A DNA stretch of 64,000 nucleotides from Malus domestica (GCF_042453785.1 NC_091667.1:34216001-34280000), one strand, 5' to 3'. Counted from the first letter of the stretch, positions 1 through 15,000 are shown. Translations and numbers: made by a program. Notes: generated by a model not told the origin, from the sequence alone.

Positions 1-3000
1 GTTATTCTGCATGGAGATCCATTGTTCATGAACAATTACCCTAAACCCAAAACATGTGGCGAGGTAATCACGTGGCAACAAACCCCACAACTTCTAGAAG
101 TGGAACATGAATTATATTTCTTCACTTGCAAGTGAATAAAAATTTACAAAACTACATCATTCTTGGCCATATGGTTGTACCACGCTACCTCTTTTTCATG
201 GGAGATTTTGTCCTTGTCATTGTTCCGAGAAAGTACAGCTTCCAATATCTTGGCAAGCAATGGGGTGTATTTAGGATATTCAGACTGAAAAGAGAAACAT
301 TAGGTACACACAACATGTGAGCCATAGATGCTATAAAAACCTCAAGCATAATATAATAATCTCAATAGCTTGTCTCAACAGACTTAATAAGCAGATGCTC
401 AATTTGAAACCAAATATAATTGTTACATACATATCTATATATGCACTGACTGGAAGTACAAATTAACAGGTCAAAATTTATAGTTCTGGAACAGATTTAA
501 ATTAAGCTCAAATGTGAGTGTCGTGTCCATGTGTAACAAATGCAAAGTTAATGACATGTCACTCAGAAGTCAGAGCCCCACTAACCACGTTGAATGAGAC
601 AAACTCAATGTAAGAACCCTACCATATCGACAATGCCGGAAACTGAGATCAAATAAAACTTCCTTTACATGTCATCAAATGACCTAAGATAGTTAATTCA
701 TGATCATATTAGACCTAAATCATTTCATCTATACCATAACAATATGAGCTCTAACCTTGAGAGAAGACGATAATTTATTCCACTCCAAGCATTCTTCCTC
801 AGTACCTTGCTTCAGGCTTGCAAGAACTTTAATCTTTGCATCTCGTACCTGATTCACAAAGTACAAACAATAAGGATCAGTATCTCAGGTATAAAGATTT
901 GTGAACCTCAGAATCTGACAGGAAGACAAGGAGCTTTTATAATAAAGCGCCAATGTAAAGAATAGTATGAGGACTTATTAGACAAATCTGTTACCAACTT
1001 TGAAAAGCCATAAATAAGGTTAACTGAATGCATATGCTCAGTTCTAGAAGTGCTACAGAAATATTAGGTTTCTCAGCTTGGTATGAGCCACTTGAAATAA
1101 AATAAAAAATCTATTACTTAGTTAAGTCAGTGAATTTTGCTATAAATCTCCACCCAAGGGTTGGATACAGGTGGTAATGAGTAGCATTCTTTCAAACTTT
1201 TCCAATTTCAAAATCAGAAGTTACCAACCAGTTTTACCCAAAGTAACCCGCGTAAAGATCTGATGCATCCAGAACAGATGAAGAAACTAATATGTCTTAC
1301 ATACCTCTTCTTCTAACCGCTCAGAAACAGGCTTGGTGGAAGTAGAAGAACCTTTTCCTTTTTCCTCGTCCAGCTGTAATTGTAATGAAAACTTTTTATT
1401 ATGTCCACATGTTTTCGTCGGCTAAATAACTTATAAAAATGGTAGATCAAACCAAAGCTTAAGTCAAATGTTCAGTCACATGAGGACAAATATGATGTTG
1501 TCTTAGGAAACTAAGGATTATATATAAAAACCTTATTTGGTGGCACTATATAAGAAATTTGATAAGACACGGGGTTCTTTAGCGGATTTTTCTGCTCTCC
1601 CTTATCAACATATGATAGCTTCCCATACGAGATGGCTCCAAGTAATACAGATCCTTGTGGAGAAAACTGCACAACATATCACTAGAATTAAAATCTTTAG
1701 TGCTTACATCAAATTAAAAATAAACAAAGAACAGAAAAATACCTTTAGAAGCTTGTCTTTGGATGGTGGACCTAAATAGAATGCTTCCTTTTTCCTACCA
1801 AAGATCAAGAAGTTAAATAACATTGCAAAATGATATCATTAAACCACAAGAACAAATTATTCAGCCGCATACCCTGGAACTAATACCGAGGACTTAAAAC
1901 TACCGTTTCCCATCAAAGGGCCATCAGGTTGGGAGAAGAAGCTCAATCGGATTACATCCTGGTTTGAAAAGAAATCAGAAAATTTAACAAGTAATGAAAC
2001 ATAGACGCATTATCCAGGGTTATACATATTACAGATGTCTTCACAATTTTGATTAAAACTTAAAAGAGAGTTATGTTAAGAAAAGCACATCACTGTATAG
2101 AATAACTCTACCTTCTCTTCCAAATTTCTCTCGATGAACAACACCAGCTGCTTCAGTTTTTCCAAGTATTGCACATTGTCATGTCTAAGGTTGAAACAGC
2201 TCGTATTAGATGATGTGAATAGTAGCAACTTTTGTTAATCTAGTGGAAATTTGACTTATGCCTAATGCAGCTTTCCAGTGTTAATGTACATGGTCGCAAA
2301 CAGTGCCAGGTATATTCATATTAAGATAATTTCACATTTAAAAATTAATTTCAATGAACTTAAAAGGGAAACTGAAAGATAACTTGTGGTAATAAATTAA
2401 GTCCTAATTGCAGGTCAATAAAAGCATGCACAGGCATGCTGGTTTGCTGTCTCAAAAAGAGGACTATACCTTAGATATAGCCGTAAATTGTACTCTCCCT
2501 TGGGCAGTTTTGATTTACTCGGATAGATGTCTCCCATTGCATGTATACGCTATGATCAGAAAGGGAAGAAAGTAAGAAACTCTAATGAAAAGAGGACACT
2601 CTAAGGATTTCTCTAAGGACTTCAATGAACTTAACTTCCCTGTTGTAACAATCAATTTCAAAATTTCATTTTCAACTATAACAAAAAACAACGCTACCTT
2701 GTTTGCATCAGAGATCATATAAAATTGAGACTCAAATTTCGTGTCATATACACGATTGTTAAGTAACGGAACTTGAGGCTTGACTTCAGCTCCGTCTTCC
2801 AATTTGATCTTGTAGCTGCATGAACCAGAAGAGTATTTATTACTGTAAAACACAAAATGCAGATTACTAATCAGTAAACATCAGACCATAACTCACGTTA
2901 AAGTAAGTGCCATAATACGTTTTTCTGAGGGTAGTTTGTCACGATCTGTTGAGAGAGAACAAAGTTTAGACTCAACCGGCCGGTATGGAATTCTTATCTG

Positions 3001-6000
3001 CAAATTGATCTCAAGCGGAAAAGAAAGTATTAGAACACAAGGGTACCAAGCAATTAATAAACATGTACGACTATCATCATCTATTATGGGGGAGCAACTT
3101 CACCTTGTTTAGAATAGCAACCGGTGCAAGTGTCTCAGAAGCCAGTAGAGCTTCAGCTTCAATTCTGATCGGCCCTTCACTTCCATCAAGTACTACTTCA
3201 TCTTTATTAATGTTAATTCCATGAAACACAATCTGAAAAAGTTATACAAAGCCCATCTGTAAGGCTCTCTAATGAAGTTCATTATAAGATATTTCCTGCC
3301 TTTTTTGTCGCTTAAGAAACCGCATTACTGACGAAAAAACTAAAATTAAGTTGTTATTTAAGGTCTTATATTTATATTAAAGAGAGAGTAATAAAAGAAG
3401 AGATTTTCAAAGAATGATGAAAATTCAGTTGAAGAACTAGAACAAAAGTCTATGGGTTGGGTGAAAATGCAGTTTCTCTCAACTCATATAATATTGATAA
3501 AAAAACATAACTGGAAGTCTGAAAATATAAGACTTTACGTAGAAATCAAATGAGGTACAACATCAGAATAATAGGGAAATCTAGAAAGTTAACCACAAGC
3601 AAATTCATGGCATCATCAGTAAATGTAAAAGGCTAAAAGATTTTGGTTAGTAAACAATTAAAGTATTGCAATTTTACTAGATATCCCAAGTCTAGATCTT
3701 AACAGCATACCTCAAAATCCACAATAGTTGTTTCATGGCTTCCTATGCCACTCGACCAAAATTGAGCAATAGCTAATTCCATTGTTTGACCACCCACAAC
3801 AGGAAATGAAAAGCTTTTGGCAGCAGGAGAAGAGAATGTTACAACACTCTCCCATTTAAGGGGCCTTTGCAGGGGACATAGCTGGACATTGCAAGCATGT
3901 TAATGCAGATTTAGACCATCTGATATAAGTTTTAATTACTGCAAGCTGTACCTGAACAGAGTCAACAAAAAATCTTCTTGCTGTATCAAATCCTGATGTT
4001 TTCATAGTTGCTTCAACCCATGTAGCACCAAAAGGTACTTCTATAAATCTCCTTTCTATGTGGCCTAACATCAAGAAGAGGAATTTCCACCATGAAAGAA
4101 TAGTACAATATGATCCATACCACCCATTAAAAAACACAAGTAACACTGCTCATACCTGGCAAAAATGACATCCTAGAGAATGACAACAGTGGAGGTCGAC
4201 TTATCACAGCTATAGGCTTTGTCATGGTAACAGGGATTCTGAAAAGAGGACCGCGCCATGGTGCTTTACAATCAACACCATAGAGTTCGAAATAGTGCAG
4301 ACCTTCATTAAGCTTGGTGGGATCCACTACTATGCTGAAAAGAACCAAAAAGGAACTTGTAAGTGATGCTGAATAAACTGACGCTCAACTTGTCCAGAAT
4401 CTCAAGACAGCACAAAAAAACATTTATAAAGTATCGTACAAGCAGCTTTGTTCCATGTGCATGCACATTTTGATGCATATGTGTTCCAATGATGGAAACT
4501 TATATCAAAATAAAGCTCAAGACCCTGCCCATTCACTCTGTTTTGGGAACTAGTCCACAAGCAATTGGCTATGCCATCATTTGAGAGCAGGTAGCTCCAC
4601 AAGCATATGCACTCACAGGAAACTATGTTCTATATTCCAAGCCAAATATAAAGTATGACAACACACAAATATGCACAAGCAATGCAACAGCCAATTCAGG
4701 CCTTCTTTTACTGATATAGCGACCACATGTGCGAATTAGCATGGCAGAAGATCAAGTTCGTTAATTTCACACATGAAGAAAACCAGGGGAAGTCTTAAAA
4801 GAAAAGAAAAAAGCAAAAAACCAGTAACAAGTAAATTATAGCATAAATGTGGACAAATTAATATGAAAAAAGGCACATTTAAGTTGTGCAAACTAACTTG
4901 AAGCTACGCCCATTATGAGTAAGAAGGAGAAAATCGGGAGCCCTCAAAACTGCCTTGTCACTGGAATGGAGCTCAATACACTCTTCAAAAGGAACCAAAT
5001 CTTCCAAATTACTAGCACCTTCATGAAATTTCGGTTCAACTTGCACCGTCCACTGTTAGAAACACCACATCAGCTATGATAGAACTGGTAGACGCTATGA
5101 AAGTGAAAACAGAGACGAAAGAAATGTTTCCAAAGTTGTTCTTACAAGTTTAAATAACAAGAAAGTAAACTTACAAAAGGAGGGACGCAAGTTGAAATCA
5201 AAAGAAAGTTCATAAACATACACACAAAACTTGACTTTGAGTTCAAGATAGCATCACACATATCAAGCTGTAGCTGGTAACACTAATTATGCAACAATTA
5301 CATCATGAAAGAACTAACTCATAACCTCAGATTGATAACGTTCTACACAAAGAAATTTGCTGCCTCTCAGGTGTAATAAATAATCTCACCTCGGTTGATT
5401 GTTGGAAAGTACTAGCCTCCCGTAAGTAGATTCCTCGTGATGTAGGAGCTGTCATCAAATCACGCAACAAAGTAAGTTTGGAGCATCAACATAACCTAAA
5501 ATCAAAAGAACAACTCACAAACATGGAACTATTACTAAAACCTAATAACTGGTGCATTTAAAAGTGAAACCTGACTATAAAAATAAAGATCCATGATTTC
5601 GGACTTAATTCTAACATGCAGAAGGGCATCAACAAATGTAACAAAAGTTTGACAAATTTAGCCTTTTCTATAGGAGACATGTTTAACAATTTTAAAATAG
5701 AAGAAGAGAATTTTGGAGAATATTATCCTATCATGCAAGATAATAAGAATTCTTGTAAATGAAGCCAAACAAGTCTGTGCTTTTCAATGAAGAGTGAGGT
5801 CAGTGGGAGCATGGAACTTACTTGTTTTACCAGACTGAGTTATCTGTATCTGATACCAAACACATGGTACATCCCGGCACTGCCTTAGATATTCATGTGC
5901 CCTGAAAATCAGTAAACAAGCAAGATATATATCAAAATATGTGCATAGATCAATAGTAGAAGAGAGTGCAGGCTTAGATCAAAAGTCTAACTTGTCAACT

Positions 6001-9000
6001 TGCATAAGCCCTTGTCCAGTTGATAGTTTATCTTCAGGCAAACTGCCTATAGGAACAGATGTATTTTCAAGAGCCTTCCTTACACTGTATGGACTCACAG
6101 GAATACCCTCAGCCTTCAGAAAACAATAGATATAAGAAGTTACACCAGAAAATACATATTTGTACCAACAATGTGAAAAGAGCAGACAACAAGATTACTA
6201 ATGCAACAAAACACAAGTACCTTCAATGCACTAACGAGCAGTGCAATTCCCCCACAAGCAGATGGAGATGACATTGATGTTCCATTCATAAGCATGCGTT
6301 GCTGAAGAGTCCATGTAGGAACAGGAGCAACAGCCGCACCAGGAGCACTTATACAGACACCAAGAGCTCCATCACTGGTTGGCCCACGACTAGACCTGAC
6401 ATGGAACCAAAAGACTAACTTAAAGGAAGCCGAAAATGGGAACTTGTGTTTAAAATTGAAAGTCATAAGAAGAAAGTTAATATACCAAGTGTACTCAAGC
6501 CCTTCGCCTGGAGCTTCAACTACACAATGAGCACCAGCAGCCATTGCAGGAGAGACATATGCACCAACTCCTATAACGCTTGATGTGGTACCACCAGGTG
6601 CTCCAACAGTGCTCAATGCTGGCCCACTATTGCCAGCACTACTCACAAATATTAGATGGTGCTTGTTCACAGCCTAGTTTTAGCACCAATGCGTAGAATA
6701 TAACGTGTGAGAGCATGAAAGATAAAAGGAAGGGGAAAAAAAGTAAGCAGTTATCTTAGACAGTCACCAATTTAGAAATAATACTTCATTAACAAGGTCA
6801 ACAAAACGCCCATAGTCTGGCAGCAGTGTAGGTTCTCCATAACTCATGTTGATCAAATCACATTTATGCTGCACAAACATTGTAAAAGCCATCATTATAA
6901 TCATCTATACAAGGCAGTGGAGTGTACTAGTATCACAGTGCTGAATCCTAAACAAGACTTGGGCAAACTAAAATTGTTGATTATCAGAGTTATTAGAAAA
7001 TAATAGAATTTAAAAGCACCTCCACAGCAGCAATCAAGGCTCGAGTCAAGCCAGTTCCAGTCTCCATTGAACCTAAACGCGAGTCTCCAATCTTACAAGA
7101 TATTATTTGTGCTCCAGGTGCAACTCCATTCAACAGGGGTTCCTAAGAACACCACATGTATCATAAGTATATTACCCTAGCTTGAAAAAAAGTGCAGTAA
7201 ATGTTTAAGCCTGCATAATAATACCTTCGGGTGGAAAGCAGTAGCAATACCAGCAACATGAGTGCCATGTGGAGAGCTATCTGTTACGATACTAAGGATA
7301 TTCCCTTCATCGTATACATTAGCAACAAATGTACAGGCATCTAATTTGCTAAAAACACCATATTTTCGTTCTATCCTGTAAAAAAGTTTATATCAGTAAC
7401 TAACTATAAATTCTATAGAATCGATCCATTATCATGGCCACTGTACTGGAAACTAAAACACCAAAGACAAATAAGTTTGCAACTCGGAATCAGATGAATA
7501 ATGTGGTCTCGAGAAAATTAGGATATTTTATTACAATAAGTTTCTTTGTCTCAACTTTCTAACAAAACTTCCAATAAACCAACCCAACCATACCTATAAT
7601 TAGTTAGGGGCACAAAGTTTGCAAGTTTTCCACAAACTGGGTTATCCTCAAGAGTCTGTGTGTCAAGGGCAACCCTCCATACTTCTCCATCATGCCATAC
7701 AACGGCATCTATGACAGGCCCTTTGTCATCATAGCTCTAGAAGACAAGAAATACCATTAAGACTTGCATAGGAATTAAGTTTTTTTTTATAAATAAATAT
7801 GTATTTTTCACTCACATCAGCTTGATTTTGTAGGTAATCAACTCTATTTTGCAGGTCCTCCTGAGCTCTTTTCAAGTGAACGTCATCCACTCTACTGTGT
7901 TTCTGAAAATGGTACATAGTAACTTACATATTTAGGAGCAACATAATCCAAGCATATTGCAGGAGACTACTTCTGCTGATCCTGTATTTTGAGGGAAGCA
8001 GCTGGAAAGCTTTGCACAGAATTGATGAGATTATGGTGAATTATATCAGAGACGCTTCCCAACGTTAACAAATGTACATTTCAAATAATAGACTGATAGC
8101 AGTTGAATCCATCCCTTTCTATACAGGTACAGTATTACAATGAACTTATTTGAACAAGAAGGTAAAAGTGCATAATGTGCAATCTAGGTAGACAATAATG
8201 CCAAAGAGGAAGTGAATATTGAGCTTATTTGCAATTGAAAAAATAACAGTTTTCATTTAATTAACACTTTCAGTTGAGTTTATGGTATGCTTACAATAAA
8301 ATTAACAACATGGGATGGAGTACATAAGTAATATTTGATTCCAGTAAAGAAATTAAGAAGCAGCATATTCAAAAACCTGATCAAATTCTTGAAGATTTTT
8401 AACAGCCTTGGCAATTTCTTCTTGGTTTTGTTCATCCCATTTCTTCCTTCTTTCCTTCTGTCAGTGAAAACATAAAAGCAAAAGAGGGAAAATTTGTCCG
8501 TTATTATCTGAAGTGATGATAGAGACTACAAATAAAATTCGAATCAACTAATCAATGGGTCATAACGCTTACCTTCAAGCGAGAAGTCAATGTATCAGTA
8601 AATAGCTCATATACCAACTTATAGCCCACATGCCATTCACCAGAAGGATTTTTCCATGAAGAGTCGACAAACAGAGATGCTCCTGTATAAAACTTTGCAT
8701 TAAAACCCAAGCACGGTTAAAACAGAGGTTAACTTACAATTAGATATCTTCTTTAAGCCAAAGATGGCTCTAAAAATTCCGATGGTCAACCAAAAGTATC
8801 TCAAGGAAGATGCAGGAATTCTAAACGATAATAAAAAGAGAAGTACATACATACATAGGCATACACACAAATAGATCAAAAAACTAACCTGAAGCTCCAG
8901 GAATACAACCGTTGCCATCGGCCTTGACTACCTTCGAAGTATCAACATCGCCACTCCCGGTGCTGATAAAAACAGAAGTTATCGGATTGAATCAAAGGTT

Positions 9001-9556
9001 CTAGTAATACAAATTCAATGCTCAAATAAATTAGTTTAATTACGGTTACCAATCAAGAACATCTAGGACTTTCGGCTTTCCATCAGATGTAACTTGTAAT
9101 CCAGAAGCAGCTGGATCCACTCCAGAATCTGATTCAAAGTTTCAGTTCAACAGCTTAATTTCCTCAGCTCAGAAAATCAATCCGATACTCGATAAACTAA
9201 TTTTCTTAATCACTCCTAATCACAGCTATAATCACGCGTTTCTTTCATATTAGAGGAATCAAACATAACATATACGTTTATAATTAGAGCGATTCTCCTT
9301 CCTACAATTTTCTTTCTTCATTTTCTTTTCTCCCAAACAGAAATTAAGCGATTGAAGTGATTCAGTTACCGAAGATAGCGATGAGGGCGCCGCGGCCGTC
9401 GTAGTTGGGATGCGCATCGATGAATCGATCCACGCCAATTTCTTTCTTCGGCATGAGGGAGGCCAAGAATGTGGACTCGTTCAGCTTGAAATTGGTCAGA
9501 GCACCATTACCGTCGCCACCGCCTCCGCCAGTACCGCCGATTGCAGAGCAAGGCAT
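1..9556 (-). CDS. TPP2: Tripeptidyl peptidase II, C-terminus missing at window edge
   Basis: Giant cytosolic/plastid-associated subtilisin-like protease that removes tripeptides from N-termini of oligopeptides downstream of the proteasome. Thirty exons were traced (5' to 3'): 9556-9370, 9128-9050, 8962-8889, 8682-8573, 8457-8377, 7902-7816, 7736-7594, 7375-7225, 7142-7020, 6868-6785, 6673-6486, 6395-6221, 6113-5992, 5901-5822, 5448-5390, 5052-4898, 4334-4156, 4064-3952, 3881-3711, 3232-3104, 2997-2897, 2815-2698, 2549-2470, 2184-2112, 1958-1873, 1794-1743, 1666-1532, 1373-1305, 848-756, 284-189. They sum to 1131 codons in one frame. The triad is visible: Asp63 (split by intron 1, before SGVDP), His290 (HGTHVAG), Ser476 (GTSMSSPS), with oxyanion Asn388 (SSAGNSGP). 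About 170 C-terminal residues lie beyond base 1; bases 1-188 look intronic. The start MPCSAIGG at 9556 matches the family, but the frame stays open to an ATG at 9745, which would add 63 basic, Ser/Arg-rich residues. Confidence 0.95.
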
Positions 9557-12069
9557 TGCCCAGACCCCACCACCACTGCAACTTCTGGTCCTGCTATTGC
9601 CACTGCCACTCCACTCTCTCTCTCTCGGTCTTCTCGCTTTGCTGAGCTTTTTGTGTCTAATGAAGAGTGAGAAAAATGGCGAGTGATAAGAAAGTCGCCA
9701 CGAGGGCAAATGCGGCAATTTGAACAGAACCACTGGGTTTTGCATCGTTTTATTCTAATTCTCAAAATCTATGAAGAAGGGTGGTTTGGTAATTTTGCAC
9801 TGCTGGCCGGTGGTAATGTGGCGGAGGAATGCGGCGGTTTGGAGACGGCTGGTGGAAGTTTTCTCTTCCTTTTCTTGGATTGGAAGATTTTGTTGGATGG
9901 GCAACGGGTGGCGAGGTTATCGTGTACGTGAAATTACTTGATTGGCCTTTGCATGGATTGCAAATGATGGGACGGGAGCTTCCGTATTTTTGTATGTGTG
10001 AAATACCGACGAGGCCCTCGAAATAAACTATATTCCAGGAATCTGGTGAAATTAATTTTCTATTAAAAAAGTAGTTTTGACGTAAGGGGAATCTTATATA
10101 ACTTTGAAGGAAGGGTGGTGGAGAAAAGAGGAAAAGGAAGGGTGTCGAGAATCTTGTGATTGTGACCGTTCATCTTATATCGTACAGTTAGAAATTATTT
10201 TAAATTATTTAAAATTAAATATAAATAGTAACTAACTAAAACTGATCGCACAATATACAATGAACATTACAATCATAAATTCCCAAAAAAAAAATCCGAC
10301 AAGTATCCTTTTTCTGAGAACAGATGCTATTGATTGATGCTTTGAAGTTGATGAAGCACGTGTCATTAGAAGCGTGCCGCTTAAGCAAGTTTGGGTTGCG
10401 GATAAATTAATTTTGGCTCTATACGAAGAAAGGAATGTAGTCCAGAACAATACTCAGCTTTCTAAAGAAAAGTAAGAGTTCATTATTAAAACTTTTAGTA
10501 TTTTAATCATAGAGTTTTGTGTTTATGATCAGAATCGTTCATATTATGAATCACATTTTAAAGATCATTTATGCAAAAAATAAATTAAAACTATGATCGT
10601 TTAGTCAATCTATTGTAGCATTTATATAGACGGTTCGTAATGTTTTTATCAATACCGTTCATTTGCTTTCAAACAGTTTGATGACTAAACGACCTTATTT
10701 TTAATTAATTTTTTGTAGATGCGATCTTTATATGATAATTTATTATTTGAACGGTTCTGATTATAAACACGAAGTTCTATAAACATGAAGTCTAGTTACA
10801 AAGTAGCGCAAGATCTTAGTCGCAATGGGGAGTTAGGGAGGAAAGGTAATAACGAATCGAATAAAGTGTGGTACATTATCTTGGAATATTGATGTTCACC
10901 GGAAGTTGCGCCACTTTGTTTTTTTTATTTGGAAAATGGGAATACATTACCCAAGTTGCGCTAATTTGTTTGGCGATGCTGTCAGAAAGTGTTGGCAGTT
11001 AGGGCAAATCTTCAGCGCAAAGGAATACGACTTGACACATATTGTCGTAACTATGGTGTTGCGGAGGCGTCCTGGTGTCATATGTTTTTCCAGTGCATGT
11101 ATGCAAAAGGTATTTTGGGTTGAGAGTCTAATCCAGCTGGATTATAAATTGGTGCTAGTTTGGTCGAGTTTGGCCGATTTGGTCTTTTATGTTATGTTAA
11201 ACAAAATTTGGATTGAGGATCTTGAATGTTATCTCGAATATCTTCGTTAATATTGGTGTTAATTCTTATAATAATAACGAAATCGCTATCTTTTCATCTT
11301 TAAAAAAAAAGTTTTGGGATCAAGAACTTGTAATTTATACCAAATGGCAAGTTATTGAGTTTGAAAAGTTATATGCGTAAACAAATCAAAAAATTTATTA
11401 TGTTTCAGTGTATAACACAGTTAATGGACAGAGAGTTGAATGAACCGTCAATGATCTAACCCTAGAAAATAAGAGTAAGAGTTTCCTTGAATTTGAGTAG
11501 GATACACAAATAACTATTTGTATACGTGACTGATTGGAGAGAATCGAACATCGAACCTATCCTAATTCTAACTAGTTACTCTATTAAAGGCGATTTTCTT
11601 TGGGCTTCAATTTTAAAAGGCCTGTTTTCTTAGCAATAAGAATTTTGGGTCAGATATTGTTCAAACCCAATAAGAATCTTGGGTCAGATAATGTTGAACT
11701 GGAAGTCAATTTTTTCCATAGAAAAAAGGGATTGAAAATAATATGAACACTCAACATTCCAAAAGCATCTCTTTGAACAAAAAATAAATAAATGAATTTT
11801 CAATTTATTGATGAATTAAATCGAATTGAAATAAAAGAATACATGCTTTTGTTTGTTTTTTTTTTCCTGTTTTCTACTAAAGCTATGCTGTATCACTTTT
11901 TATACTTGTATTCCTGCCTCTCCTTGAAAATGTTGACCTAGTTATTAGCTTTTTGTATCCTCTAAAGCGGCCTGTAATAATTTTTTTTAAGGTCAGTTCA
12001 ATGGAATTAACGAAAAGAAAAAAATACGGAAAAGTCTTGGGTGCAATATACACGTCAGTATCTTTCCAA
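9557..12069. other. Intergenic region between TPP2 and pectin acetylesterase
   Basis: This AT-rich spacer shows no convincing gene. It begins with the TPP2 5' flank and contains the MITE-like inverted repeat at 10509-10780. An open frame at 10906-11250 has no recognisable domain and no splice context, and I treat it as chance. The 3' flank of the pectin acetylesterase is at its right end. Confidence 0.6.
10509..10780. repeat. MITE-like element with long imperfect terminal inverted repeats
   Basis: The left arm from 10509 (ATAGAGTTTTGTGTTTATGA) and the reverse complement of the right end at 10780 (ATAGAACTTCGTGTTTATAA) align. The match continues imperfectly for about 90 bp, through blocks such as GATCGTTTAGTCA. 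The middle has no coding capacity. The total size of about 272 bp fits a non-autonomous DNA transposon; the superfamily is not assigned. Confidence 0.65.
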
Positions 12070-15000
12070 TCACGCGAAGAAAGATACTAACAAGAGATAT
12101 ATCCCAATTGTATATAAGAATCTCTCTACAATTCCTCCCCGAAAATCACACAAGACTCTTAATACCTGAGCTGATGGGATGAGGTTATGGCAGGTAGTGT
12201 CACAAGGATATGGACAGTCAATTTCCTTTGTTACTCTTCTGCCGAAGTACCAGTCACCTACTGCTTCTGCAATTGTCTGTAAAAACACCTTATCAGTCCA
12301 CAACCTTTACCCAAATCTTCTTACTTTCTTAGCATATGAAATGAGAGAGGATCCTCGCCGGATCCTCTTTGTGAGGATCCCGGAAATCCTTCAATCACAT
12401 TTGTTTATTATACATCGTACGACCAATTTTTATTAGGAATTGTTTATATTCAATTTTAAATAAAAAAATTTACAATAATTTTTAATCGCACGATGTATGA
12501 TGAACTGTGTGATTGGGGAATCTGGCGAGGATACTCACAAAGAGGATGATCCTCCTAGATATGAAATTACATGGATTTCCTTAAACTATAGCAATATTAA
12601 CAATATTACCTTATTATGCACCCTTGGAGAATCATCACCAAACCATGTGTCCTGAGACTCACTTTGGCAATGAGCAAAGCATGAATTGAGGAAAATCCCT
12701 CCTCTTCTGGAATATTTGTAGAACAATCCCATCGCAACGATCATATCGCGCCTGTATTCTGACAATTAAAGAAAGGAAAAAAAAACGAGGATTCAGATGA
12801 CGCGCTTCCATAATCAGGTTGGTTAAAGAAAAGCATGCAACTGGAAGGAAAGAATTGAAGAACCTTGCAATGTATTTAACTGTTCAGGGTTGCATGCTGC
12901 CGGATTCAATTTGCAACGGCTCCAATGTCCGTGTGGATCTGCTGAGGCCGGCACCAATATGTGATGGAACTGTGGACATTACAAGGTCTATTGATTGAGA
13001 AGGACTAATTACGTGCATCACGCGATAAGAGATGCAGGGAGAAAATGGGTATGAAGGACGTTGCAGCTAAGTTTACGCCTTCCCAATAGTTCATACCTGG
13101 TAAACATCATAGGCGGAGTTCAATATGAAGAAAGGTGTTGTGATGAACTTCAATGCATACTGTGGGAAGAAACACTGCATCAAAGGCAAGGCAAATGTTA
13201 AAACAACATGTGATTACAAACCAATGACATGCATTAATCGGCTAAGAGTTCGGTGATGGATGCCACGAAAATCTTACCAGCTCCGGATAAATGGAATTCT
13301 TCGTGCAGTTCTCGTCCAGATTCTTCTCTACTCCCTGCCATCCATATACTTATAAGAACATCCGAAATATATAATCGATAAAAAAATTGGTTTGTTTCAG
13401 CATTAGAAGATGCTACCTGTAGAGTCACAAGATCTTTTACGAAATACCTCATGGTGTGGTTCAAATTTATATCTCGTCTGCAACAAAATATGACACCGAA
13501 ATTTCAAGATACACGCATTAATTAACTGACATATACTTTGGAGTTGGAAAATGAACGTAACGAACTTACTCATCGAGAAAGAATCCGGCGTCACTCAAGC
13601 ATTTCACACTGGTATTGCTTGGTAAGTAGTTAGTGAAGCTGTTACAGTGCAAAAACGATGCTAAACCCCCAGCAGAACAACCTGATAGCAAAGCCTAGAA
13701 AACAGATGGAATGCAATGAGTAGTTGAATTCGAATGTCTAAGTTCGCATCGAAAATGTCTACGCAATTTCTTTGATCCGCGTTACCTTACGTGCTTGTCG
13801 TAAACCTTTCGGCAGAAGATCAAGGATGATTGCTTCCCAAATCTTTTGCCCTCTGAAATAGAGCAACGATGTCTGTCACATTCATTTCACACGCCCATTA
13901 CATGCAAAGAAATGATCAGTTAATAAAGTATATAACGTTGAATTTTACGGGGCGACATTGATATGAAAATATTGTTGATAAAAGTGTGAAGGTTAAGAAC
14001 GTGGGAAGGAAATATTTGTTTAGAGAGATATACCCCGTTATTAACTACTGCATCTCCAGCAAATGAAGCTCCATCACAATATCTAAGCTTCACTCGGTTC
14101 CAGTTGTAAAAATCTGGTTCAATATTAGAACATAACGGTTGAATTTAAGAATATAACAATATCCCAAACGAATTGAGTGCAAGATTTTCACTAAAAAAAT
14201 TTTCAACCATTTTAAAAGCATTTATAAACGAGCTCTAAAAAAAATTATGTTGGCCAATAAGAGCTATCAAATAATTCACATATCAAGCTTACAGATTCGC
14301 TCCCGCACTTGGCATGTAGATGCAGACCAATAAGAAAGAGAAACAAACATGTAGGTTTAGGCTTTTTAGCCCACTATTGCACCGTGCAAACCAACAAATA
14401 AGTAGGAAAGAAGAATCAAACTCAACACCATTCAAAAAAGACTCACAACCACTAGTCTCGTCAAAGCTTAGAGGTTATTTGATAGCCATTTTGTTTTAAA
14501 AACCTAATATCTTTTTTGGTAACCACTTTCAGTTTTCAGTTTTCTATAAGATGAAAATTGAAATTGATATAAGATTTCAGTTTGTAGTTTTCAAAAAAGT
14601 GAAAACTAAAAACTAAAAATTGAAAACGAAATAGTTATCAAATGACCTCTTAAGTTTTCAAATAATAGGCCAACAATATGTATCAAGCTTACACCTTTCT
14701 CATGTAGAAATAAGTTAAACCCATAGGAAAAGAGAGACAATCATATAGATGTAACCACAATACAAACCAACCAATATTTTAAAAAACGAGCCTTGAGGTG
14801 CGCGTAGGCGGCTTTGGAGGTGGGCCAGTGATGAAAATGCCTCTACCCAACATGAGTAGGCCTAAGCTCGCCTAGACATGATCGAGGTGCGCATAGGCGG
14901 TTGAGGTGCACCTAAGGAGTTCGATTGGGCTTTTTTTTTCCCCTAAAAAAAACTGCCCAAGTTCAAGTTCAACTAGCCTATATGACATACCCACCAAGTT

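Noticed and set aside
9405-9686. Plus-strand frames rich in Pro and Ser opposite TPP2 exon 1
   Set aside because: They are antisense shadows of the GC-rich first exon of TPP2.
10906-11250. 114-codon plus-strand open frame in the TPP2-PAE spacer
   Set aside because: It has no recognisable motif, AT-driven composition and no splice or promoter support.
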